Below, piece by piece: positions 46,775-55,700 of a stretch of 64,000 nucleotides of DNA. The position numbers and the translations under genes are program-made. Under the pieces are notes generated by a model, which made no database searches, was not told where the DNA came from, and saw only the letters and a list, made by a program, of their open reading frames with translations. Position 1 is the first letter of the stretch. The number at the start of each line of letters is the position of its first letter. The stretch is from the NCBI GenBank assembly GCA_020002185.1, contig CM034538.1:1654270-1718269 (forward strand), in the 5' to 3' direction. The DNA comes from Paraescarpia echinospica (taxonomy: Eukaryota > Annelida > Polychaeta > Sabellida > Siboglinidae).

Positions 46775-47496
46775 TGCAGCACGCGAAGAAGATGGCGCTG
46801 GTAGACCCCCGGTTGGTGGAGCGTCTACTGCCGTTACTATCGCAACCGACCACGACCACGTCGCGTGTGATGAGTAGCCTGGACGGCGATATGAAAGCCG
46901 TTCTCGAGCGTGCCGATTTATCCGAAGGCGAAAAGGTGGTGGCGTACAATCAACTGCTGAGTCGTTACAACGCCATGGAGGCGTCTCGCGCGCAGCAGCC
47001 GATGCGCGTGTCCGTAGTGAAGAACGAGTCGTCGTCCGATCAGCCGCCGCCGCCGTCGCCGCCGCCGCCACCACCACCTACGTCCGATCAATTGCCGGGG
47101 GAGATGGAGAGCGAGGCCGTGAAGAGTGTACCGAAAGTGCTGAAAGAAAAGGCCCGCCTCCTGTTGGCCCGACTGAGGGCCGACCCGCTGATTCGCTGGA
47201 ACGATCGAGCGGAGCTCGTGTACGCCGGTACGCCTATTGCCGGAAGTAATATGGTAGATCTCGTGAACGATCTCATGCGAACGCGTAAGAGGGCCCCCGC
47301 GCCGGTTGGCTGGGAAGCGTTCGGCGACCATATAAGGCGGCTGAACGTCCCTATGGAATTCGTCGGCAACCCCCAGCGTCGGGCGTATATACAGCGCGAG
47401 CAGAAGCGAAAGGGGCGCACTCGGTCCGTCGAGCGCGAGCAGAAGCGAAAGGGGCGCACGCGGTCCGTTGAGCGTACGCCGTGGTCCAGCTTTTAG
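46774..47496 (+). CDS. Proline-rich conserved Polinton protein
   Basis: A 240-residue hypothetical protein. An N-terminal helical part with MALVDPRLVERLL comes first, then a polyproline run (about residues 92-102). A folded-looking C-terminal part follows with NDRAELVYAG-x-PIAGSN and a GW-x-x-F-x-x-x-IRRLNVP-x-x-x-[VI]GNP block that recurs in animal Polintons. The extreme C-terminus contains a perfect 14-residue tandem duplication rich in Arg/Lys. Start ATG 46774 overlaps the previous stop. It is probably a structural or assembly protein, inferred from its place among late genes. Confidence 0.6.
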   Translation: MQHAKKMALVDPRLVERLLPLLSQPTTTTSRVMSSLDGDMKAVLERADLSEGEKVVAYNQLLSRYNAMEASRAQQPMRVSVVKNESSSDQPPPPSPPPPPPPTSDQLPGEMESEAVKSVPKVLKEKARLLLARLRADPLIRWNDRAELVYAGTPIAGSNMVDLVNDLMRTRKRAPAPVGWEAFGDHIRRLNVPMEFVGNPQRRAYIQREQKRKGRTRSVEREQKRKGRTRSVERTPWSSF

Positions 47497-47511
47497 CGTG
47501 TCCCGTAGAGG

Positions 47512-47715
47512 ATGCCGCCCGTCCGAAGATCAGTACTCGTTGTCGTCGTAGCAGTCGTAATTGCGGCGGTCATCGTCGCCGTCCTCTTGTTCGCCGTATC
47601 GTCGTCGTCGCCGCCGCGCGCCCCATGGTGTCCCGGCGGACTCGTGGTGCGCAACGAGACGGCCGGCGGACTCGTGGTGCGCAATGAGAGCGCCAACAAC
47701 GCGACGGCCTACTGA
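47512..47715 (+). CDS. Small single-pass membrane protein
   Basis: A 67-residue frame with a long Val/Ile/Ala/Leu hydrophobic segment (residues 8-29) after a short basic N-terminus. A Ser/Pro linker and two copies of GGLVVRNE[TS] with N-x-[ST] glycosylation sites follow. It looks like a type II or signal-anchored membrane protein. It overlaps the open part of the integrase frame by 28 bases, which raises the question of a frameshift or splice joining the two. No family recognised. Confidence 0.5.
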   Translation: MPPVRRSVLVVVVAVVIAAVIVAVLLFAVSSSSPPRAPWCPGGLVVRNETAGGLVVRNESANNATAY

Positions 47716-48776
47716 AGCGCGCCTACTTCGACCCGAAACGGGCAGGCAGTTATGGTGGCGTCGATGCGTTGCGCCGGTCGGCCGCGGTGCCCAAGCCGGC
47801 CGTCGGACGGTGGCTGGCGGCGCAGGACGCCTATACGCTTCACAAGCCGGTTAGGCGCCGATTTAAGCGACGTCGCGTTATCGTGGGCGGTCAAAATCAG
47901 CAGTGGCAAGCCGATCTCGTCGACGTGGCTAAACTGAAAAAGCACAACGACGGCATAGCGTTCCTACTGACGGTCATCGACGTCTTCTCGAAGCGGGCGT
48001 CGTGCGTTCCGTTGAAGCGCAAATCCGGTCCGGCGCTCGTCGCGGCCTTCGAGGGGCTGCTGGCATCGCCGGCGCCACCGCACGTCCTGCAGACCGACAA
48101 GGGGACGGAGTTTCTGAACAGGCCCCTTCAGACGCTTTTGAAGGCGCGCGGCGTCCACCATTTCGTGACGCACAACGAGGAGACGAAGGTGAGCGTCGTG
48201 GAGCGATTCAATCGTACGCTGAAGACGCGCATGTGGCGGTACTTCACGAAGCATCAGACGCTGAGGTTCGTGGAGCCGTTGCAGGACTTCGTGCGGTCGT
48301 ACAACAACGCCTATCATCGAAGCATCGGTAGGACGCCGGCGAGCGTCGACGCGTCGAATCAGGAGAGCGTGTGGCAGCGTCTGTACGGTGGCGGAGGGTG
48401 TCAAAAAAACAAAAGCAAGCCGAAACTGCGAGCGGGGGATCGCGTACGCATCAGCAAGGCGAAGGGCGTCTTCAAGAAGGGGTACATGCCTAACTGGAGC
48501 GAAGAGCTCTTCACCGTCGTAGATTTGCACCCGACCGACCCTCCTGTTTACCGACTGATGGACGACGCCGGCGCGATACTGGACGGCACCTTCTATGGGC
48601 TGGAGCTACAAAAAGTGATCGTTGCGAAGGACAAACTATATCGGGTGGAAGCCGTTCTACAGAGACGTCGTCGACGACGCGGTAAGGGCGAAGAGGTGCT
48701 CGTCAAATGGTTCGGCTATCCGGCCTCGTTCAATAGCTGGATCGACGCCAAGGAGCTCGTGGATTATAAGGGCTGA
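47688..48776 (+). CDS. int: Retroviral-type integrase with chromodomain
   Basis: Catalyses insertion of the element and so makes the 6-base target duplication. The frame is open from 47688, after an in-frame TGA; the family N-terminal blocks (AYFDP, SYGGVDAL, RWLAAQDAYTLHKPVRRRF) are present, yet no ATG precedes them. The catalytic core has D in QADLVDV, D in QTDKGTEF and E in VSVVERFNR, the last two 34 residues apart (DDE type). A basic linker with RAGDRVRISK follows, then a C-terminal chromodomain (YRVEAVL...VKWFGYPASFNSWI) that would target histone marks. Without an ATG, translation must depend on an upstream exon, frameshift, non-ATG start or an undetected sequence error. Confidence 0.93.
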   Translation, partial: ERQQRDGLLKRAYFDPKRAGSYGGVDALRRSAAVPKPAVGRWLAAQDAYTLHKPVRRRFKRRRVIVGGQNQQWQADLVDVAKLKKHNDGIAFLLTVIDVFSKRASCVPLKRKSGPALVAAFEGLLASPAPPHVLQTDKGTEFLNRPLQTLLKARGVHHFVTHNEETKVSVVERFNRTLKTRMWRYFTKHQTLRFVEPLQDFVRSYNNAYHRSIGRTPASVDASNQESVWQRLYGGGGCQKNKSKPKLRAGDRVRISKAKGVFKKGYMPNWSEELFTVVDLHPTDPPVYRLMDDAGAILDGTFYGLELQKVIVAKDKLYRVEAVLQRRRRRRGKGEEVLVKWFGYPASFNSWIDAKELVDYKG

Positions 48777-49052
48777 TGACGACGCGTTGGATGCGCCACG
48801 CGGGGTGCTGGCGTCTGCACGAGGCGGGGCTGTGCAACGGCTTTTCGTTTTTTTTTGTAAGGGGACCGTGCTGTATTAGTAGACTGCCGAGGCGAAGGGA
48901 GGCGCACCATCAACACCACCGTCGCCCCCACGCCCGTCGACGAACTCGCTCTATGGTGTGCCTGCGCGGATAAAGGAACGACGCCGTAGCGTCGGACGGC
49001 AGTAGCGCGATGTGTACGGACGAGACGACAGCAGCAGCAGCAGTAGCAGCCA
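48777..49052. other. Intergenic gap between integrase and TM gene
   Basis: No supported frame; several overlapping Arg- or Ser-rich chance frames only. A CAG/CAGTAG run occurs just before the next ATG. Confidence 0.5.
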
Positions 49053-49379
49053 ATGCAGAAGCCGCCCACCGCCGTCGACTCAGGCGCATTTGTCGCTACA
49101 CCCGCCGACGACTCATGCGTCTCTGTGGGTGCGCCCGATGCCGTCGACGCCTCCTCCGTCACGAGCGTTCCTTGGCGTCTCTGCGGCAACGAATGCCCTA
49201 AGGCCGAGATCGTCTTCCTGTGCCAGATCGTCGTCCTGTACACGGTGATCGTCGTCAGTATATACAATCTAACGCGCGGCACGGGCGACTCCAATCTGTG
49301 GACGGCGCTGCTGAGTAGTTGCCTCGGCTACCTACTGCCGAGTCCGTCTATGAGGAGGCGCGATGGCGTCGACGTCTGA
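49053..49379 (+). CDS. One-TM conserved Polinton protein (108 aa)
   Basis: A Ser/Ala/Asp-rich N-terminus is followed by ECPKAEIVFLCQIVVLYTVI, a transmembrane segment, and a short tail with NLWTALLSSCLGYLLPSP. The ECPK-x-EI-x-F-x-CQ and LLSSCLGYLLPSP blocks recur just upstream of minor capsid genes in animal Polintons. It is probably a virion or assembly membrane protein; function unproven. It overlaps the minor capsid gene by 17 bases in another frame, so the two are likely translated from related transcripts. Confidence 0.7.
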   Translation: MQKPPTAVDSGAFVATPADDSCVSVGAPDAVDASSVTSVPWRLCGNECPKAEIVFLCQIVVLYTVIVVSIYNLTRGTGDSNLWTALLSSCLGYLLPSPSMRRRDGVDV

Positions 49380-50208
49380 CTTTTACGTCACGTTGCCGAG
49401 CAACGCGTCTATGAAGGCGCACCCCAAAAACACGTTGACGCACTACACGACGAATTTGCCGCAGCGCGTCGACCTGTTGGGCGAGTGGGAATGCGGGCTG
49501 GTGTCGCTACAGTATACGCATAGCTGGTACAATGTGAGGCCGGTGGACACCTACTTCTTCGTGGCGTGCGAGAGGGGGGAGGTGGGCTTTTTCACCACCG
49601 AGGACGGGGGAAAAATTGCCCGGCAGGCCAACATTCCGCACGGCTTTTACAGCAACGCCAAAAAGCTGGTGCGCAAAATCAACGAGGCGTTGACGAAACT
49701 GTGCACCGACACGGTCAAAGTGCGACTAGTGTACAGCGCCATCACTAATCGGATGACGTTGCTTCTATCGCCGGGCGTCGAAATTAACATGCCGCGGGAC
49801 GGGCGCCTGAAACAGATACTAGGCTTCGAGTCGGACTATATCGCGAGTTACGGGACGCCCGCGGACGGCAGCGACCTGCCCCCGGGGTACCTGTTCGAGT
49901 GCGAGGCGGACCACCCGGTGGACCTGAGCGGCGGCGTCGACACCCTGTTCGTGTACACGGACATCGTGGAGACGCGCATCGTCGGCGACGTATTTGCCCC
50001 CCTCATTCGGGCCGTCCCCGTCCACGGTTCGAACGGCAGCATCGTATCGAACATCTTCGACCGCGTCCAATACGCGCCGCTCCTGCGGCGCCAATTCGAT
50101 TCGATTGAGATAGATATAAGAGACGACCTCGGTCAGTCGATACCATTTGAGAACGGAAAAGTCGTGACGACGCTTCACGTCCGACGCCGCAAGTCGAAAC
50201 TGTTCTGA
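49363..50208 (+). CDS. Minor capsid (penton-like) protein
   Basis: Single jelly-roll vertex protein of Polinton-like viruses. The 281-residue product starts with the characteristic DFYVTLPSNASM, then a strand-rich region with GEWECGLVSLQY. It ends with SIEIDIRDDLGQSIPFENGKV, a C-terminal block typical of the family, and a basic RRRKSK tail. Length and order (before pX-like and major capsid) agree with other animal Polintons. Start ATG 49363 and stop at 50206-50208 are clear, with no break seen. Confidence 0.88.
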   Translation: MASTSDFYVTLPSNASMKAHPKNTLTHYTTNLPQRVDLLGEWECGLVSLQYTHSWYNVRPVDTYFFVACERGEVGFFTTEDGGKIARQANIPHGFYSNAKKLVRKINEALTKLCTDTVKVRLVYSAITNRMTLLLSPGVEINMPRDGRLKQILGFESDYIASYGTPADGSDLPPGYLFECEADHPVDLSGGVDTLFVYTDIVETRIVGDVFAPLIRAVPVHGSNGSIVSNIFDRVQYAPLLRRQFDSIEIDIRDDLGQSIPFENGKVVTTLHVRRRKSKLF

Positions 50209-50210
50209 CG

Positions 50211-50612
50211 ATGACGCGAAACGTGTACGAGGACTACTACACGCGGCAGGTCGGCGGTGGCCTGCCGGTGTTCGTAGGCGCCCGAGCGCAGCGAGGCCAC
50301 GGACTGGGTAATCTCTTTGGCAGCCTGTTTCGAAGTGCCATGCCGCTTATCAAGAGAGGGGCCATGGCGCTGGGTAAGCGCGCGCTCAAGACGGGCGTGC
50401 GCGTGGCGCAGGACGTCGTCGCCGGCGGCAATCTGAAGCAGGCGGTGAAGAGGCGTGCGAGGGAGGCGGGCGCCGACCTTCTCGACGGGCTGCTGAATGC
50501 CCCGCCGCCGAAAAAGCGACGACGACGCATAAAGCCGCCCGGCAAGCCGGCGACGGCCAGCAAGAAGAGGCGCCGTCGAAAGAGGCCGAGCGACGACGTA
50601 TTTCCCGCGTAG
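50211..50612 (+). CDS. Basic pX/pVI-like virion protein
   Basis: 133 residues. The start is YYTRQVGGG and a short ARAQRGHGLGNLFGSLFR amphipathic stretch. An Ala/Gly/Val helix with Lys/Arg follows (GKRALKTGVRVAQDVV), then a strongly basic C-terminus (KKRRRR-IKPP; KKRRRRKRP). The GHGLG-x-[LF]-x-x-LFR pattern is shared with adenovirus-like minor core or membrane-lytic proteins of adintoviruses. It starts two bases after the minor capsid stop. Likely roles are DNA condensation or membrane penetration, inferred from composition. Confidence 0.65.
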   Translation: MTRNVYEDYYTRQVGGGLPVFVGARAQRGHGLGNLFGSLFRSAMPLIKRGAMALGKRALKTGVRVAQDVVAGGNLKQAVKRRAREAGADLLDGLLNAPPPKKRRRRIKPPGKPATASKKRRRRKRPSDDVFPA

Positions 50613-50692
50613 TAGTAGCTACATAAGTCCGACCGGCAAGGCGGCACCGGACAGTAAGGGGAGGCGCCGTCGAACGAAGCAGACGTAGTAGG

Positions 50693-51994
50693 ATGGCGTT
50701 CGTGCATCGGCAGTCGTGCGAGGGCGTAAAGTCCGAACTGGACCTGTTCAGTGTGCCGACGACGCAGACGAGCATCGAGAGCGGCCAGTGGATCGATCAC
50801 CAGCCGCTGACGGCCCTCGACGCTGGCGGCCCCCTCGAGTTTCTCATTCCGGGATCCGGAGACGACTATCTGGACCTGTCGTCCGTTAGACTGTACGTGC
50901 GCGCCAAGGTGGTGAAGGGGGACGGTACCGCGCTCGCGAACGACAGCGTCGTGGCGCCCGTCAACAATTTCCTGCATTCGATGTTCAGTCAGGTCGACGT
51001 GACGCTGAACGGCACGCTCGTGACGCCGTCGTCGAATACGTACCCGTTTCGGGCCTACATCGAGACACTGCTCAGTTACGGACCCGACGCCAAAAAGTCG
51101 CAGCTCGAGGCCGACCTGTGGTGCAAGGACACCGCCGGGCGCATGGAGGCAACCAACAACAACAACGGCGGGTTCGCGCATCGGCACGATTTCGTACACG
51201 AAAGTCGCGAGTTCGACATGATAGGGCGCCTGCACGTCGACGTGCTCATGCAGAACCGGTGCCTGGTGAACGGCGTCGACCTGAAGATGCGACTGGTGCG
51301 CAGCAAGGACGCCTTCGCGCTCATGGGCGACGTCGTCGATCCGGGGTTCAAAATCGTTCTGCTGGAGGCCTACCTGCAGGCGCGCAAGATCAAGTTGAAT
51401 CCGGCCGTCCAGCTCGGTCACATCAAGGCGCTGACGCACGGGACGGCCAAGTATCCGATGCGCCGCGTCGACTGCAAGGTGTTCTCGATACCGCAGGGTA
51501 CCGCGTCGCACACGCACGAGAACGTCTATCTGGGGACGCTCCCGCGACGCGTGTTCATGTGCCTGATCGACAACGACGCCTACAACGGGGCCTACGATAA
51601 AAACCCGTTCAACGCGAAGCACAACGACATAAACTTCTTCGCCCTCTACGTCGACGGACGCCAGGTGCCGAGCAAGCCGCTGCAGCCGGACTTCGCGCAT
51701 CGGCGCTACATCCGAAGCTATATGAACCTGTTCGCCGCGACGGGGAAGGCGTACGAGGACGAGGGGTTCGATGTGACGCGCGGCGAGTTCGGCAGCGGCT
51801 ACACCATATTCGGCTTCGACCTGTCGCCCGACTGCTGCGACGGCGAACACTTCAACGTCGTGCGTACGGGGAACCTGCGCGCCGAGCTCCACTTTGTGCA
51901 CGCGCTCGCCCGGACGGTGAACGTCGTCGTGTACGGGGAGTTCGAGACGGTGCTCGAAATCGACAAGAACCGGAACGTCGTGTACGACTTCTGA
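50693..51994 (+). CDS. mcp: Major capsid protein (double jelly-roll)
   Basis: A 433-residue hexon-like capsid protein. Visible family landmarks are the N-terminal CEGVKSELDLFSVPPTQTS-like opening (here VPTTQTSIE), FLIPGSGDDYLDL, the F-x-Q-V-x-V-x-LNG block (FSQVDVTLNG), ARKIKLNPAV and the C-terminal FG-x-D-L-x-PD-x-x-x-G-x-H-x-x-x-x-R-x-G motif. Proteins with this pattern often carry the label F54H12.2-like in invertebrate genomes. The frame is intact, and the adjacent protease starts two bases after its stop (TGAG ATG). Confidence 0.93.
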   Translation: MAFVHRQSCEGVKSELDLFSVPTTQTSIESGQWIDHQPLTALDAGGPLEFLIPGSGDDYLDLSSVRLYVRAKVVKGDGTALANDSVVAPVNNFLHSMFSQVDVTLNGTLVTPSSNTYPFRAYIETLLSYGPDAKKSQLEADLWCKDTAGRMEATNNNNGGFAHRHDFVHESREFDMIGRLHVDVLMQNRCLVNGVDLKMRLVRSKDAFALMGDVVDPGFKIVLLEAYLQARKIKLNPAVQLGHIKALTHGTAKYPMRRVDCKVFSIPQGTASHTHENVYLGTLPRRVFMCLIDNDAYNGAYDKNPFNAKHNDINFFALYVDGRQVPSKPLQPDFAHRRYIRSYMNLFAATGKAYEDEGFDVTRGEFGSGYTIFGFDLSPDCCDGEHFNVVRTGNLRAELHFVHALARTVNVVVYGEFETVLEIDKNRNVVYDF

Positions 51995-51995
51995 G

Positions 51996-52445
51996 ATGGA
52001 CACGTTTCAGCTGATGCGTCGCCTGGCGATCGACGCGTACACTAAAAACATCGTCGTCGGCGTCGTGCCCAAAGACGAGCTGCCGGGGCGGCGGCTCACC
52101 GCCTACCCGACGGCGTTCGTGTGCAACACCGACGACGGCGACGAACCGGGCGAGCACTGGGTGGCCGTCTACGTGGGAGCCGACCGGCGAGGCGAGTACT
52201 TCGATTCGTACGGCCGTCCGCCGCTGCACGCCGACTTCCGCGCCTTCCTGAACCGCAACTGCGACTCGTGGACGCACAACGACAAGCGACTGCAGAGCGG
52301 CGTATCTAACGTGTGCGGACAATATTGCGTCACCTACCTGCTCTTACGGTGCCGCGGAATGCCGCTAAGCGGCTTCCAGTGCCTGTTCGGCCCCGATAGG
52401 GTGGCCAACGACTGTCTCGTATTCGACTGGCTAAAGCCTCATTGA
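51996..52445 (+). CDS. Adenain-like maturation cysteine protease
   Basis: 149 residues, Ulp1/adenain (C5/C48-like) fold. The catalytic set is visible: His54 in GEHWVAV, Asp70 (or Glu67) in GEYFDSYG, Gln100 in RLQS and Cys111 in CGQYC, the same order and spacing style as adenovirus protease. It would process precursor virion proteins during particle maturation. It is the last gene of the plus-strand late cluster and is followed by a poly(A) signal at 52603. Confidence 0.92.
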   Translation: MDTFQLMRRLAIDAYTKNIVVGVVPKDELPGRRLTAYPTAFVCNTDDGDEPGEHWVAVYVGADRRGEYFDSYGRPPLHADFRAFLNRNCDSWTHNDKRLQSGVSNVCGQYCVTYLLLRCRGMPLSGFQCLFGPDRVANDCLVFDWLKPH

Positions 52446-52602
52446 ACGCTGCCTATTATCGCTTGTTGTTATTATTAGACGACCGAGAATCCGAACCGAC
52501 TTTGTCGGACCCGCCGGTCGCGGGCTCCTCGCCGCGCTAGGCAGGCAAGACCGAAGTAGTGAGGTTGTATTGTTGCGCTATCGCTTGCTATTACCGAAGT
52601 TA

Positions 52603-52644
52603 AATAAAACGCTGAAAACTGTACCGAGTGTTCGCATTTTTATT
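52603..52644. terminator. Facing poly(A) signals between protease and PolB
   Basis: AATAAA at 52603-52608 serves the plus-strand cluster. TTTATT at 52639-52644 is AATAAA on the minus strand for PolB. The signals lie 30 bases apart, as expected for two convergent transcription units. Confidence 0.6.
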
Positions 52645-52645
52645 C

Positions 52646-52745
52646 GCATACATACATACATACATACATAGACCCCTAGGTAGGGGTCCCTACCCCTAGG
52701 TAGGGGTCCCTACCCCTAGGTAGGGGTCCCTACCCCTAGGGAGGG
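52646..52745. repeat. (CATA)n plus 20-bp palindromic tandem repeat
   Basis: A short CATA run is followed from 52672 by almost four copies of a 20-base unit, ACCCCTAGGTAGGGGTCCCT. Each unit contains 7-base arms (ACCCCTA / TAGGGGT) around GG, so it can fold into hairpins. It ends 11 bases before the PolB stop codon, in the middle of the element between convergent gene clusters. Confidence 0.9.
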
Positions 52746-52755
52746 AGGTCCCTCG

Positions 52756-55700
52756 TTATACGAGTATCGGTGCCGTGGTGACGCCGTCGTCGAGCACGCG
52801 CCGTTTGGCGTAGAAGTAGCTCAGCGCCGCGCGCTCCTGAACGTACGTCAGCACGGACGACTCCTTCACTTGGAAGCCGCGGTTCCGGCCACCGCCGCTC
52901 CTTTGGTGGCGCAGCACGTCGAGGAAGGCGTCCTTGTCGACGTCGTTCTGACGCTTGCTCAGCCCCTTCGTACTGTACTTGTCGCCGTCGTCGCCGCCGA
53001 AACAGTAGTACGTCTTGCTGCAGAGCGCGACGATTCCGCGGCCGGCCCATTCCTCTTTGAAGAGTCCCGGCGTTCGCTTGTCGTACCGGCGCCGACGCGC
53101 GCAACACTCGGCGGGCGCGTCCCACGTTCGGCCGGCGAGCCGGCACCGCAAGTACGCCTCCGCGTGCGCGTCGCAGTGTTCCGACGGGAACCACTCGCCG
53201 CGGTGTCGAAAGTAGTGTTCGCGCTTGGCCGCCGCCACGAGCTCGTCGAGTTGGCGCCCCGCGAGGCTCAAATACGCCGAGTCCGTGTCCATCGCGCAGT
53301 ACTGGAACAGGGGGCGCGGAATGTAGGCGGCGATGAAGTCGTAATAAAACTCCAGCATGCGCAGTTTGGCGTACTGTAGTACGAAGTAGCCGATCTGGTT
53401 GGGCAGCGCGTACCGGACGGTTCGCTTGTTCAGCGCCACCTCGTAGAGGCCGTCGGGGACGACGACGTCGAGCTGACGGAAGCGACGATTATTGATCAGC
53501 GTCGAGGCGCCGGCGGCCGTGCAGAACTTGATGTTGCGGTGCAGGTCGACGCGCGTGATCGTTTTCCCGTATGAACTGTTGCCGAGCAGTTTAAACGTGT
53601 CGGCGATGATGGCCTTGTCGGGATCGTCGTCGCCCGCGCGTCGCGCGGCGTAGACCGTGTCGCCGAAACGCCGAAAGCACGCGACCGGCTCGTACTCGAC
53701 GATCTGGTAGACGCGCTCGACGACGAGTCCGTGCCGCAGATACCACCGCAGTAGTGGCGTCGCGAGTAGAATCTTGACGCCGAAGAAGCTCCCCACGAGC
53801 GTGCGCTGAGGCCTGACGAGGAGGTCGTGCGTTTCGGCGTAGCGACGCATGAACGGGCTGAGATCGTCGCGCTCGATGTAGGCGTTCTTGAAGATCGGCT
53901 GCATCTCGGCGAAGGTGTCGCGCAGCGCCGCCGGCACAGCGATGTCGCACTCGACGAGCCCGAACAGCGTGCCGTCGAGCACGGCCTTCAGGATCGTCGA
54001 CCGCGTCACGGCGCCGTCGCCGGTCCAGCTCCGCGGTGGCGGCGGTGGCGGCGGTCGCGTCGCGCGCCACTGGCACTCCCACATCTCGACGACGGCGACG
54101 AAGCGGCGAAGGTAGGCCGTGACGGCGGCCGTCTCGGCGTACAGTTGGCTCATCGGCTTACCGTTCATCGCGTTCGTCTCCCTCCCCGTGCACGGACAGC
54201 CGTGGAAGAAGCACCCTTGGAACTGGTACGCCGTCCGCGTCGCGCCACACCAGCCGTCGACCCGGTACTTGCCGACGCGCTTCTCGCGCCCGTTGAGCTG
54301 GTGACGTATGTGGGCCCCCGTCCGTCCCGCCTCCCACGTCAGCCACTCGACGGCCAGGCGGCCGTAGCGGTGTACGCGCTCCGGTCGAAAGGCGTTGTCC
54401 GCGCGCCGGCGCGTGTACCACCCCGTCGGCATCTCCTGCGTGATCGCCCATAGATAGAGGCCGTTTGCGTCGAAGCCCACAATAGAGCGACAGGGGCGCG
54501 CCGACTCGCCGTACTCCTCGCGCCGAAGGGCGGTCACGCCGGCCTCGTGATAGCGCGCGAAAATGATCGAGGGACCGCCGACGATCTGCGACTGTAGGAG
54601 CCGGTGCAGGTCCTTGTTCGACTCGTTGAAGAGCGTGAAGTGAAGCGACGACGGTAGATCGTTGAAGAGATACAGCAGCGTCAGCCCCGGCACGCTGATG
54701 GCGTCCTTGAACATGTCGATGCGGCGCTGCCGATAGAAGGCGAACTGCTTGTCAAGGGCCTCCAGGAACGGCACCACGTCCCTATTGTTATACCACACGA
54801 GGTAGTCCCGCAGCGTCGTCATCCCCTCGTCGCGCCATACCCGCGCGCAACCCTCGTATTCGGCGGCCGAGATGCCTTCGCGCTTCAGGTGGCTGTAGAA
54901 GGCCTCGCGCGGTGGCAGCCGGGTCTCGGCCAGTTTACGCGGGTCGTCGAGGTACTCGTAGGGGAAGTGCCCCTTCGTCGCCTCGCAGCCGTAGGCCTTC
55001 AGAAACCGGTCGTAGCTGACGCCGGGGGCCAGGTAGTTGGTGATGTCCAGGAACTTGAGTGTCGCCGTCGTCAGGCACATGAAGTTGTTCTGACGCTTGA
55101 TCGTGAACGCCGACGAGATGTCCTGCGCGGCGTCGGTCATGAACAGGGGCGTCAGATATTTATTAACGACGTTCAAGTCGTACTTCCCCGAATTGAAGCC
55201 GAGGACGGGGAGGCGGCGCAGGTGCTGCCACAGACGGTCGCCGAGCGCCGTGTACGGGCTCTTATCGTGTGCCGCCTCCGCCACCGTTGCGTGCGCCCGC
55301 CATTCGGCGTCGAGCGCATCGATTGCCTCGAAGGACGCGTCGAACGACGGCCGCAGTGCCGCACACGCCGCCTCGCTCATGGCCTCCAGGGCGTCGATCA
55401 GGCGCTTCGCGAGCTCGCCCGAATCGCCGGACGTCACGAAGCAGCGCGCCGACTCGTGTCCGGGGACGTTCGAGGCGACGCTCACGCTGAGTAGCTCGTG
55501 TCGCGCTATCCACCGGCATTTGGCGCTGTCCGCCGGCAGAGCGTGATCGTCGAAGTAGCACTCAAAATCATACGTCGCCCTGTACGGATAGTAGCGCAGG
55601 CGTTCGTCCACGTAGACGCCCTCGTCCTCCAGCTGCTGAAACACGGACGGCGTCGGATGGTAGATGCCGCCGGGAAAGACGTGGCGAACGCCGCCCTCGC

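Noticed and set aside
50237..52003. 588-residue minus-strand frame opposite the capsid genes
   Set aside because: It is a shadow of the major capsid and pX-like genes in GC-rich DNA. It starts without a proper ATG context and matches no family.
52646..52745. CRISPR-like repeat array
   Set aside because: Units are directly tandem with no spacers, and the context is an animal transposon.
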